Below, piece by piece: positions 44,490 through 56,186 of a stretch of DNA of 64,000 nt. Position 1 is the stretch's first letter. The number at the start of each line of letters is the position of its first letter. The position numbers and the translations under genes were made by a program. The stretch is from Limnanthes douglasii subsp. nivea. Taxonomy: Eukaryota > Streptophyta > Magnoliopsida > Brassicales > Limnanthaceae. Location: contig JAUPFV010000002.1 of the NCBI GenBank assembly GCA_036936605.1, forward strand, positions 266,050,770-266,114,769. Reading direction: 5' to 3'. Under the pieces are notes generated by a model that searched no databases, was not told where the DNA came from, and worked only from the letters and a program-made list of their open reading frames with translations.

Positions 44490-46994
44490 GGAGACCTAGT
44501 TCTCCCAAATCTCGACCCAAGAAAAAACCTAAATTCGAGGAATGGATAAGAAGCTAGAGAAGGAAATACGAAATAGAGAAGTTCTGATAGGGAAATATCT
44601 TATTCGGGGGACCGACGCTCCGAGGAACGATACAATGATCATGAGAAATATAACCAGGGTCGAGGAAAGCATTTGACCCTCTTTATAACCAGACAACAAT
44701 TACTGGATGACATAACTAATCTTAGGGCTGAGAAAAGGGAGGCTTTGTCTGAGAAGAAGTATCGATCGGATAGCTGAGGAGAACGATCATGCGAGGATGG
44801 AAAAGAAGATAATTATGTTGTTAATCGGGACAAGGCTGATTTTTATAAGGGTAGAGCTCGAATGTGAAAACGTGATGATACTTTGAGGAGAAAATTTGGA
44901 CTTCGAACCATGCAAGAATGTGAGTATTCGACCGAGGAAAATCTGTACATATCATCTTCTCCAGATCGGGAAACCCGCCATCTTAGAAGGGATAAAATAA
45001 TTATGTGGGAATGAGAAATTCAACGACGTAAATCTCACCGAGAAAAAATACCAAAGCCCCAGGAGGATAGCGTCGATAAAATAACTCATCTCCATGGAGA
45101 AGGAGGGGGCCAAAAACGATTAATAGAAGAGAACAACTCAACGTCCCGCAGTTTCAGTTTCCCTCGAGGAGCCAAAGTTACGGGTATAGGATCAGAAGCC
45201 AGTATTCCAACCCAAATGAAGAAGGACTATACGCGACCCATACAGAGGGGTTAGGTAGTGGTGCCTTCGGGCTCAGGTATAACTGGAGATCATCTCCACT
45301 CTCTGATGAAATTTTGTCGGAAAACCTCCCAAAGCGATTTGATATTTCCAAGTTAGAAAAATATGATGGGAAGTTAGACCTCGAAAATCATTTGGAAGCT
45401 TTCAAGAATTTCATGTTAAGTTTTGATAATGATGACAAGTTAATATGCTAAGCTTTTTCGATAACGTTTAAAGATCGAGCTTCAAAATGGTATAATCGGC
45501 AAGGTTGTATTAAAAACTATAGCATGTTATGGCTGATGTTTTGACAACAGTTTGTGGGAAGCAACAATTTCCGAGCAAATGGAGACACAATCATAAATTA
45601 TCGTCAAAAGGTCGGGGAAAGTTTGAGGGAGTACACCCGATGCTTCATATATGCAAAAACAGATCTTGATTATTGTGAGGAAAGTGTTGCCTTGACAGGT
45701 TATAGACTGGGTTTATTTCCTAGTCCTATGAAGCAAGCCATAGTGAAAAAGCAAGCTTTCTCTGCCCTACTAGCTAAGGTGGAGAAGCATATTTTGATTA
45801 AAGAGACCGCAATGTCTGAATTGGCGGCTCAAAACCCTCAAACTGCGCAGGTTATGGTAGTATCATATCAATAAAATTTACAAAAGACAATCTCATTTTC
45901 CCAACCACAACGGATTAGTAATTTGCCACCAGCAACACAACAATTGTACGGGAAAAGATCGGGAACTCCGATGCGGAAACTAATGAATAACAACTAGACA
46001 AATTTATACCGACCCATATCGAACAAGTGGATTCAACTCGCCCATTGTGTAGATCTAACTGAGTGTGTATCATCAAATCTATGAGAAGTCAAACAAAAGT
46101 GTACATTTTCGAAAACCCTTCCCGATCGTAACTCCTCGCGAGAACCGAAATAACCGATACTGTCGATATCACGAGGATGTGGGGCATGACACAAAATATT
46201 GTATTTCCTTAAAGAAAGAGGTACATGTGCTAATTGATAACAGGAAATTGACAGACTATGTGAAAATGCAGATTTAACAAATCGGGGCGTCTAAAGAGAT
46301 TGTGACAATAACGAAGCAAGATACAGCCATAGTGATTTCCGAGGTCACGGATCTGTTTGATATATCCAGTAATTATTTGGATTCCGATAAAGACAGAAAT
46401 GTGATCGTAGTAATCGAAGAAGTAATTCCCGAAGCTCGGAGTGATTTGTTAAAAAAATTAATTTTTGGCTATTTTCGGTGGTGATTCGATAACATGGATC
46501 ACTAACTCTTCTCGAAAAAAGCACATGGTCAACCTAGCTACTCAACTAGAAGCGAGGAGCTCACCACATTTATATCAAAATCCATCTCTCCTTTTATGTT
46601 TTGACGATGACGATATGAGGGACATTGTCGGACGTCATGAAGATGCAGTAGTGATATAGCGGCAATTGCCGGTGAAAAATTCCGAATATTAGTTGATACT
46701 GGGAGTTCTGCAAATATCATTTTCTTATCATCTTTTTTTAAGTTCAAAAAGTCATCGGTAATTGTTAAATCTAATCGGACTATAGCAGGTTTCACGGGAG
46801 CATCGATATAGGTGGTTGGAGAGTTCGAAGGTGTGGTCCAACTGGGTCGGGGTCCTTTCAAGAAAGAAGTAACGTTACTTTTTGTAGTTGTGGATGCGCT
46901 CATGTCACACAACGCGTTCTTTGGTCGATATTGGTTATCAAGAATGCATGTAATAACTTTAACAATTCACCATTGTGTGAAGTATGTGGTTGGA
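44490..46994 (+). pseudogene. Element D gag-pro
   Basis: Basic N-terminal region (44490-45250), gag core (KLEKYDGKLDLENHLEAF near 45355; QQFVGSNNFRANGD near 45548), open segment 45554-45874, knuckle CRYHEDVGHDTKYC (near 46160), IFGGDSI, and a protease with an intact LVDTGSSANIIF (near 46690) and RYWLSRMH. Several stops. At about 46994 it jumps directly into pol (KYVVGG then DVTGVPD), so the end of gag-pro and the leaky-stop site have been deleted. Confidence 0.8.
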
Positions 46995-49965
46995 GGATGT
47001 TACAGGAGTTCCTGATAGTGTCATTTATCATAAGTTGTCTATAAATCAGAATGTTCGATCCATAACCCAAAATAGTCAAGTTTTCTCCCAAGACAATGCA
47101 GAGGCAATTATTTTAGAGGTTAAAAGATTGACAAAGTAGGACATATTAGGGAGTCCCGGTATCTGCGGTGGATGGCTAACCCAGTTTTAATGAAAAAGAA
47201 GAACGATAAGTGGAGAATGTGCGTAGATTTTATAGACCTTAATAGAGCTTGTCCCAATGATCCATTCCCCATGCCAAGGCACGAACAACTCGTAGATTCA
47301 ACATAGGGAAGAGGACTGTATTGTTATAAGGTTATATCGTTCGGTCTGAAAAATGCGGGGGCTACTTATCCAAGACTGGTTAATAAAGTTTTCGAAGGTC
47401 AGATCGGTCGGAATGTCGAGGTTTACATAGATGATATGCTAGTTAAAATTATTACCGATAAAGATCATTTTGTCGACCTCGAAGAAATGTTCAAGAACCT
47501 CAATAAAGTAAACCTCAAGTTAAATCCAGAGAAATACTCCTTTGGAGTTCAATGCGGAAAATTTCTAGGGTTTTGAATGAGTGAAAGAGGAATAAAAGTA
47601 GATACAGTGCAGCTAAACGCTCTGAATAACATGACAACCCTGAGGAATATAAAAGAGGTGCAAATCTTAATAGGATGCATTTCCGCTTTGAATAGATTCA
47701 TATTCAATCCTCTGACAAGTGTTGAGAAATGTCAATAATTAGTTGGACACCTAAGTGTACCGAGGGTTTTTTTTAAATAAAAAATTATATGTCATCCCCG
47801 ATCTTGTTACCAAAACCATTACCTCGAGAGAGACTTTGTTTTTGTACATATCAATGTCAGATTATGCGGTTAGCGCGGTGTTGGTTCGAGAAGAAGATCA
47901 AATTCCCAAACCGTTTTATTACGTAAGTAAGAGCTTGTTAGACGCTGAACAACAATAATTGAAACTTGAAAAATTAGCTTTGGCTTTGGTAACAACAGCT
48001 AGAAAAATGTGACCCTATTTCCAAGGCCATTCAATTGTGGTTGAGACTGATTTCCCGTAAAAGAATATGTTACAACGACCTAATATTTCGGGACGTATGT
48101 CCAAGTGGTTAGTAGAGGTGGGTACTTTGATATCATTTTTTAGCCTAGAATGGCTATTAAAGGACATGTTTTAGCAGACTTTCTAGTAGAATTTCACTCT
48201 ACTAGGCCAGAAGAAACGGATGTCGAACCAGAATATGAGCCAGATGAATGGATAGTCAGGACTGACGGTGGTTCAAGTATTAACGGTTGTGGGGGCGGTG
48301 TCCAAATTTCTACACCCTCGGGAGTAGCCATGCATCACACAATTCTTTTTGGTTTTAAAGCTTCGAACAATAAAGCTGAATATGAGGCAGCGTTAGCAGG
48401 TTTAAGGTTATCACAAATTTTTGGAGCAAAGAACGTTCGACTAATAAGCGATTCCCAGTTACTTATTAACTACGCTACATGGCAATATGAGGCGAGGAAA
48501 GAACAGCTAGTTCAATATGTAGTTACTCTTAAGAATTTTGGATTCATCTTTCAATAAAATTACTTATGAACACGTCCATAGAGCAGATAATACAATCACT
48601 GACTCACTGGAAACTACAGTATACGTCGGTGAATACCCGTGGATTTTAACTCAAGAATACCCTTCTAATTTTTAGCAAAAAAAGTTAGAGAACCGACCAT
48701 AATTAGTGTGTCAAATCTGAATATTGTCGAGTGTAGATTGGTGGAATAATATCAGAAATTTCTTAGTAGATGGAGCGTTACTCGATGACAAAATCTCCGC
48801 AATAAAGTGTGTGGTATAAGGCGCGAGGGTTTGTACGATTGGGAAATATACTGTATAAGAAATCTTTGAGTAAACCTTTACTAAAGTGTTTGGGACAAGT
48901 TAACTCGCAGATGGTTTTATCTGAACTTCACAACGGAAAAAGATCGACACATTGTGGGTTTAAGACATTAACCAAAAGAGTCTTACTATCGGGATTTTAC
49001 TGGCCCACGATAGCAACCAATTCCAAAGAACTTTTTGAAGATGTGATACTTGCTAGAGGTTTGCTAATTCAATTCATACCCCAACAGTCCCTCTCGAATC
49101 AATTTTAAAAGGATTTCTATTTGATAGATGGCTGATACATTTAGAGGGTCCACTCCCGTTGGCAACCGAGGGAAGACAAACTATTATGGTCGTAGTGGAT
49201 TATTTTTCGAAGTGAGTCAAGGCAGAGCTGTTATCGAGAACTAAGGCTAAAGACGTCGTGAAGTTTAGATGGTCGAACATTTGTTGTCGGTATGGGATCC
49301 CTCCAGAGCTAACTGTGGATAATGGCCCCCTATTTGACAACAACGAAATGAGAGAGTTCTATTCAAATCATAAAACACAGCAGTGTTTCTCTGCTCCTTT
49401 CCATCCCCAAGCTAATGGACAGGTCGAGGTAACAAACAGAACAGTTATCGACGGGCTCAAGAAGATTTTGGAAGAAAATGTGGGAAAATAGCCGGATTAT
49501 TTGCAAGAATACTATGGGCATATCAAACCACGCCCCGAATCTCAACCCGGGAATCGCCCTATGTTCTTTTATATAGTATGGACGTAGTGACTCTCGCAGA
49601 GATATTGTTCCCATCTTTCAGAATCAATCATCAGGAGGAAGGAATTAACAGTGAGAATCGGTCGTTAGCCCTAGACCTGATCAAAGAAAAGCGAGCCAGA
49701 GCTCACCTAAGTTCGTTACATTATCAGACCCTTATGAGAAGCAGATATGCTTCGAAATTTCAAAGAATATAATTAAAGGTCGGGGAAAAAGTATTGCCAA
49801 AAGGTTTCCTTCATACCAAGGACAAGCATCTAGGGAAGTTAGCACCCAACTTGGAAGGTTTGTAACAGGTGGTGGAAAGAGTAAAACCAGGGATGTATAG
49901 ATCAAAAGACAAGTTTGACCGGCCTTTACGACTTCCTTGGAAGATCGAGCATCTAAATTTGGAGA
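46995..49965 (+). pseudogene. Element D pol
   Basis: RT from DVTGVPD with a deletion near 47307 that removes the segment between DQLVDST and GLYCYKV; YIDD is present near 47430. RNase H (47820-48170), second RNase H (48230-48560, TDGGSS and SDSQLL), integrase zinc finger (48930-49050), core (49140-49490, TVDNGP and NGQVEV), end near IEHLNLE at 49965 where it runs into the antisense gene through another deletion. Many stops. Confidence 0.8.
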
Positions 49966-52770
49966 AACCTCGGGATCCACACAAACAACGTCTTCAGGAC
50001 GAACCTCCTTTGAAACATCTAGCCACATCGACCCCAATTGTAGTTGGAGAAATTGTTCATGGAAATTTAAAACGTAGCTAGCTCTTGCATCGGCAAGTTC
50101 TTGTTCCATGAATTTTCTGCACTTGGCAACAAAAATACTATTCTCCTCTTTACTCTTATGAACGACCATTTGGTCGATCGTAGGCGAATATAACCATTTT
50201 GAAGCTTTTGGGCAGCCAATTCTTATGTTGTCTTGGTGCTATCTTCTTTTCACCCTCCTCTTTAATCTTGAAAGCTTGGATTTCAGTTTCGGCACCAGCA
50301 GCACAAGCGTTGGCACAGTCAATTAGATTATGTGACACATTTTCTTTGGCCGAGGCATTCTTCTTAAGTTCTGCAAGTTCATTTTGAAGTTTTGTTACCT
50401 CTCTCTCTTTCAGCGCTATGGGAGCGAGCATGTTGTATAAAAGGTATACTATTCTTGAAGGGAGAAGCCACCCAAACATTGATAATAAGTAGACAAAAGT
50501 GGTGAATCAGGATGCATCGAACCCCTTTGGTAATGAGCACAATGTCGATACTTTTTGGTACCAGGTTTGTCTAAGCAATCTAATGCTCTAGCATTACTTG
50601 TGGAATGCTTTCCCTCTATATTTTTGTCCTTAGGAAACACTCAGCGGGCACGACCAACTTTGCACCTTCATATTGCCCAAACATGGTTGGGATAGTAATT
50701 TGTTCCACACCCGGTTTGTTGTGCACCTCATCCACGAAAATTTTCTCTTTGTGTTTCTTGGCCAAAGTTTTGTTCCCATCGTCCGCCGCGGCAACCTTTT
50801 TTCTCTTTCCTCCATGCATTTTCTTCTGTTCTTTACCGACCACAGGAGATTTACCTCCATTGGCAACCATATCCCCATGGACGACAATAGTTTCAGGCTC
50901 TGAAAGTAAAATGTCTCGAGGCTTGTTTTCTGCGACGTCGTTCGCAAAATCTTTCCCATCTTCTCGGTCAGACATCTCTTCTGACTTGACTCGTTTATTA
51001 GGAACTTGGTTCATCTTGGGTAAGAAGACATTAACATTTGGGGCATCCAACCTTTTCACGAGGTTGAAGACATCAGGAGGCATCCACAATTGGTCAGCAT
51101 CTAGAACATCGTCGGAACAACGCCAAAAGGTTATTATTGATTAAATTGGTGTTCTTAAAGCACCGACAAAACTTCGGCCCCAATACCTTCTGGAAATTTT
51201 TTAAAGTTTAACAAAGATTTATGAGGCCATTTTATGATGATTTGTCCTCAACTCTTGCATAGTTACCTTGCAAAACTTGAAGAGAAGATCAGTTAGGAAA
51301 AAAAAGGGCGTGAGTATCTACACGAACCTTCAGGAGTCCACTTATAAGTTAATCTCCTCTAGTTTTATTTAGAATATGGTCGGTCATTTTCCAAGGCACC
51401 GCCGATAAAAACAAACCCGTATTTCCACGACTTGTCGGCGTCCAACAAATCATTCACTATCTTTCTCTGATTCGTAAGGGAAGCATAAAGGAATGGTAAT
51501 TTGGAAGACTTTGATAGTCTAGGTATAGCTATGTATAGTTTCATGGATATTGGTACCTCAACTAAACGAGAGGCTATTATGGTCAATAGTAAAATATACC
51601 ATGCATTAGGGGTTAATTGGGTCGGGCATATCCGGAGGATCTCGAAATACCTAACGATCTCAAGGTCGAGAGGAAGCCGCAGACCCTAGTTGAAGAGTTC
51701 GGTAGAAAATATTATTTCTCGTTCATTCACTGATAAGGGTGTTTTACCTGACTTCGAGAATCGAATGTTTACGCAGGCAGGAATCCCCCAGATCGTTTTT
51801 AACCCGGTTTCTTCATCGAGATTGTAATACAGGTATTTTTCAGCAAAAAGAGAAACAATGTGATCTCTGTGTAAGGGATTATGATAGCCAGTTAAGACCT
51901 CGACGAGCTCAGGAGGAAGGGGTTCTTCCTTTACCTCGACAGTAGCATCAGCAGCCTCAGGAACAGTTTGGCCTGTTGGGTGCATTGGAATTATTGGTTC
52001 GGTAATCCGAGTTGCGACCTTCGTCGAAATGGATACCTTTTTTAAAGCCTTGGGAATATTTGTTGGGACGTTTGAAGTCGTTTCCTCTCCCTGTTTAGGA
52101 ACAACTCCTTGTTTGGTAACATAAGGTTTTCGTGCACTTGGTTCGGGTTTTCGGGTTTCCTTTGGCAAAGCCTTGTCAGCTTTGTCAAGGAATGCCAACT
52201 CTTTCGTAGTAGGAGTCGCAGGAACGAAGCTAGAACTGCTATTAACTCGAGTATGGTCGGGTTCCAAGGTTTTAACTTTCTTTGAGGCAGCCTCTTCAAA
52301 ACTCTTCATTTCTTCATCACGTTGCAGCACCCCTTTAGAAGTAGTTGCAGTGTTAGGACCAGTTTGAACCCCTACGATGTTCGGAATTAGCTAGACAAAT
52401 TCGGGAGTGCTAGACGAAGCGCTAGAATCACCCACGGTTAAAAATAGATGTTTTGTTTTCCGTTCGAGGGAAGTTTTGGTCTTCAAAGAGGTAAGGCGGG
52501 TAACAACGTCGAATTGTTTAGTTTTTAAAGAAGTTTTAGGAATAGTCGAAGGACCCGAGTTGGAGAATGGTTTAGACGATCCCGAGATTTTGGGCTTTGG
52601 AAAAATCAATAAGGTCGAACTCAAGTGTAATATGGGGCCCCAGTGGATTAATCTCGCGGCTCCATATTCGTAAGACCTTTCATTGATACTAAGGTAATCA
52701 ATTAAACCAAAAACTAATTTTTCGGTTGGTCGGACTTTTTCTTAGCTCTCTTTCGAGAAGCATGCCTTCT
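49966..52770 (-). pseudogene. Element D antisense gene
   Basis: N-terminal block LVFGLIDYLSINERSYEYGAARLI (near 52710-52630), Ser/Pro/Lys-rich middle (52620-51900), core with ETGLKTIWGIPACVNIRF (near 51815-51760), HPIMASRL-like block and GALENDRP (about 51600-51370), intron region near 51340-51240, Lys/Glu-rich part (51089-50616), coiled coil (50479-50156) and SYVLNFHEQF..LGSMWLDV (near 50080). The C-terminal acidic tail is cut off by the deletion at 49966. Frameshifted several times. Confidence 0.65.
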
Positions 52771-52866
52771 TATAAACAATAGCAGAGACTCTCTAGAAAA
52801 CAGAAAGGATGATGAGTCTTTCTCTCTCTAGAATTTAGTTGAAACGAGAAAGTGTAGAAGTATGAG

Positions 52867-52874
52867 TATTTATA
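52867..52874 (-). promoter_or_regulatory. TATA box of D antisense gene
   Basis: TATAAATA on the minus strand about 100 bp upstream of the N-terminal block. Confidence 0.5.
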
Positions 52875-53040
52875 GACGAGTAAGATAGGTAAAGGCTCGT
52901 TTCATGGAGAAGCAAAATCGAAAAGAGACTCGGGAAGTCCAAGATTTGTTTTACCAAAATGCTAGTTAAAACATGCCCAAATCATCAAAAGACACGTGTC
53001 AACTCTTACAACTTTAGCAGGGATAGGGGGCTAGCTTCAT

Positions 53041-53460
53041 GATTCTCACTTTGGGTAGTTCAACAGACAAATATTTTGAGCGCAGACGACGAATAAAGAA
53101 AAAATACGTGGACGAATAAGGCAATACCATTTTCAATCAAAAAGAATTGGCTTTGATAAAAGGAAATTCGAACAAAAGCCCACTGGATTTTAGTGCCTGA
53201 AATAACTACTATTCCAAGTAAATTCAAACGCATCGGGAAAAAAGTAGAATAGCGATTCGACCCTTAAATAAACAAGTGTTAGTGTCGGAAATTTTGTATA
53301 TTGACTGCGCGAGAGTAGATCAGACATCAATGTGTGGCTGACAGCGTTGGTATCTTTCAATAAACAACGATAGGATGAACTGATCCCGAGAAGACCCCAC
53401 GCAAAAGCTTGGTTGACTAGTCCAGCATTTGAGTAGTCCAACATCAACTGTGTCAACAAA
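53041..53460. other. Unassigned segment between D and MULE copy 2
   Basis: No recognised coding sequence or LTR. A minus-strand ORF (53459-53190) has no similarity that I can see. It could be a lost D end, MULE leader or filler DNA. Confidence 0.4.
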
Positions 53461-55525
53461 GATGCAGGTGGTTGTAAATGTCGTCTCTATGCATCAATTA
53501 ATACAAACACCAGTTTAATGATGATAAAGAAATATGTTCATAGCCATACATGTAGCCATGTTTTCTCCAAACGAAAAAGTAGGCATTCGACGTCTTATTT
53601 TATTGCGAATGAAATATATGATTCAATTAGGATATGTCATTCCATAACGACGAAAACTATACAATCAACTATCAAACAAGACTACAGTATAGACTTCTCC
53701 TACCGTCTCTCGTGGAATGCTTTAAAGAAGGGAATGAGGGAAGTATTCATAGATATTAATACTTCTTTTAGCTTGATGAATGGTTACTTTAAACGATTCA
53801 AAAGTTGAGATATGATTACTGATTGCCATTCGAATGTTGGTTTTGGTAACATTTTCAGGCGCTGCTTTATATCATTTGGATTGTGCCTTTAAGGCTTTTA
53901 TTCATGCCGAACATTATTTTATGTGGAAGACACCCATTTAATCGAAAATCATGGGAGTGTTTTGCTATCCTTTTTTTCCTGAGGGAACCAGCAGCCGCTA
54001 CTCAACGAGTGCGCACAAGATAAACCCTCAGCCTGACGCAGTAGCCTGCAAACCAACGTTAGAAGGTAAACCACACAAGATGACAGGCTCAACCAAGAAA
54101 TCGTATGTAGAGGGACTCGAGCTCATGACCTTTGGTCACAAGCAAGACCTTAATTATTTGCACTAACAAATGATGGAAATAACTGTAAGTTTTTTCACTT
54201 TATTGCGCTCCTTGCTTTACGGTCTTGACTAAAGCATGATAATCACCCGATTTATGATATTCAATAAACCTTCCTAAACAAGCAATTTTATGCAGATTAA
54301 TAAAAATTCGTAAACATACGGTTGATTTAGAAAACTTAACCAATCACGCGATTTAGCCACCAAGTGTAACCATGTTCTTAATTGTTAAATTGACGATGGA
54401 TTTATGTTGAATTATGATACAACATATCATGAAATTATATATTTTACAAGTTAGTTGGACTCCATTAAACTCTTTATGGATTGCGGGTATAATCCCTGTT
54501 GCTTTCAGTATTTTTGGCAGTGAAGATTCTGATAACTGGTTATAGCTTATGGAAAGTCTTAAACCTCATTCGTTAAACCGTCAAATAACATTTATTTCCG
54601 ACCGACACTCTGGTATTATTAATTTTGTTTCTATTTTTACCCAAATTGATTTCATCCGTATTCTATATATCATCTCATTAATAATTTGAAGGTTGCTCTT
54701 GAAGACTCTAACCGAGAGTTTAAAAAGATGATGATGATGTTGTTTAACCATTGTGCTTATGCTCCCATGGTAAACCTTTTTAATGAGATACTTTCTCAGT
54801 TTTTAAGTGAAGTCATTGGTAAAATAAAGAAATTCCTTAAGCATGTACCTCCCGAAAAGTACACTCAGGCATTCGTTAAAGGGAAACAATATGGGGCAAT
54901 AGCATTATCGGTCGCAAAATCCTTTTACAATTAGATTAAGAAGTTATGCAATCTACCGATTGTTGAAATGATCGACAAGATTAGAGTTATAGTAATGACT
55001 CAGATTTTAAGATGTTACTTGGAGAGGCTCAGCTGGAACAATTTTTGTGCCTCGAGTATGACAAACAGATTAAGGAGAATGTTTTAATCGATCGAACATG
55101 GGTAGTACGTAAGTCTTCTACAGATTCTTTTGAAGTTTTTTTGGAATTCGGCATGGTCGTCAACATGCTTGATTTCAAATTTTCATGTGGTTCATGGCAA
55201 TAAGAGTGTTTTCCACGTCCTCATGCATTAGCAGGAATAACTTTGGTTAACCAATATATTTTGTCGTTGATAGAGCCATTCTTCACGGTGGGAAATTATA
55301 AGTCCACTTATTCTTTCAGCATACCGTCAATAACCAATTTTGGTGAAAGATCATCCTTTAAAATTTTGACAAACCTGTGGTTCTTCCTCCTAACATAAAA
55401 GATGAGTTGGAAGGCCAAATAAAAAACATATTCCATCTAGAGGAGAAACAACAATGAGCCAACTATGGTGCGGTTGTTGTTTTAAATTAGGACATGACAA
55501 GAGGACGTATGATGTTCCACTTTGA
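53461..55525 (+). pseudogene. MULE copy 2: Mutator-like transposase (broken)
   Basis: Pieces in order. The DNA-binding domain is 53461-53808 (CKCRLYASI..KKYVHSHTC, then ATSYFIANEI- and DFSYRLSW-like motifs). The FRRCFISFG..GFIHAEHYF segment is 53850-53970, where the first DDE Asp (DGTHL in relatives) is lost. After an insertion come IIPVAFSIFGSEDSDNW and SDRHSGI (54480-54612), the second catalytic region. An A-x-S-x-x-F-helix and FVKGKQYGAIALSVAKSFYN block is 54690-54934, SWIM-type residues lie near 55160-55240 (FKFSCGSW..CFPRPHAL), and a knuckle reads CGCCFKLGHDKRTY near 55470 (last Cys lost). Several stops make it inactive. Confidence 0.75.
53974..54474. other. Insert or intron inside MULE copy 2 transposase
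   Basis: About 500 bp separate MGVF-like and GIIPVAF motifs that adjoin in MULEs. Near 54113-54170 the text GGACTCGAGCTCATGACCTT resembles a decayed pol III box B context, as in plant SINE- or tRNA-derived DNA. A CACGCGATTT word lies near 54343. Splice borders are not convincing. Confidence 0.4.
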
Positions 55526-55786
55526 CGTTGCGATTGATTTAGGAATGATGAGTGCACCATATGATTGTAATAATTTTCTACCTTCTTTAAGAATGCAATT
55601 CAGTTAGGTTGGTATATTTCTCCCTAGACCTAATGTTTTCTCTATATTATATGCCTCATACATTGCGATTGTAACATTATTTGAAGTCGTGATTCATTTA
55701 TCAAATTGGTTATATAAAATGCGATTGTTAGCTTCCTTGTAAGACGTAATTTGTATTATACTTCCTAAAGTAGGAGTTTTTTAGCA

Positions 55787-56186
55787 CTACTTTATTGTAT
55801 GGTAGAATACGTGATTCGTTTCACTCCTAAAGTCACTCATGCTCGTCTCTCCCAAACAATTATCCTCTTCATCTTCTTCGTCGTTCCTTTCCATCTCATG
55901 TTGCATCCTTAGTGTCATCAACTGCCCAATGGTCTCTCTTCCATTTGCGTTTGGAAAGCTAGTCCTCGTCCAACTCGTACTCATGAAATGACCACAAAAC
56001 TCCTAAATTATAATCATCCTTAAATTAAAATGAGAATGGTCAATCATTTTTGGAATCATCTGATGAGTACACCGATGTACCAGAGTGCTTGTAGTCAGAT
56101 AATTTTTTACTCTCATCGGAGAAGCCACCATTAGAGGTTGGGTAACCATAGGAGTCTGGAGAGGAGTCTGGAGAGGAGTCGTCCAT
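55787..56186 (-). pseudogene. Acidic MULE-associated ORF, copy 2
   Basis: ATG at 56186 opens MDDSSPDSSPDSYGYPTSNG and stops after about 48 codons. Homology to copy 3 continues in other frames (DDYN..LW, KRKWKR, then DEEDEEDN to the stop near 55787). It is convergent with MULE copy 2, whose end is only about 260 bp away, the same arrangement as copy 1. Function unknown. Confidence 0.5.

Larger units (their letters stand above)
44131..53040 (+). mobile_element. Tat/Retand Ty3-gypsy element D (decayed, no 3' LTR)
   Basis: 5' LTR, degenerate primer site, gag, protease, pol with internal deletions, antisense gene, polypurine-like GGGATAGGGGG near 53030. No copy of the 5' LTR follows, so the right end was lost. 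Stops throughout. The LTR resembles that of B. Confidence 0.8.

Noticed and set aside
53190..53459. 89-codon minus-strand ORF beside MULE copy 2
   Set aside because: No domain or relative in the window; likely chance.
53021..53460. 3' LTR of D after GGGATAGGGGGC
   Set aside because: The sequence does not resemble the D 5' LTR at 44131-44459.
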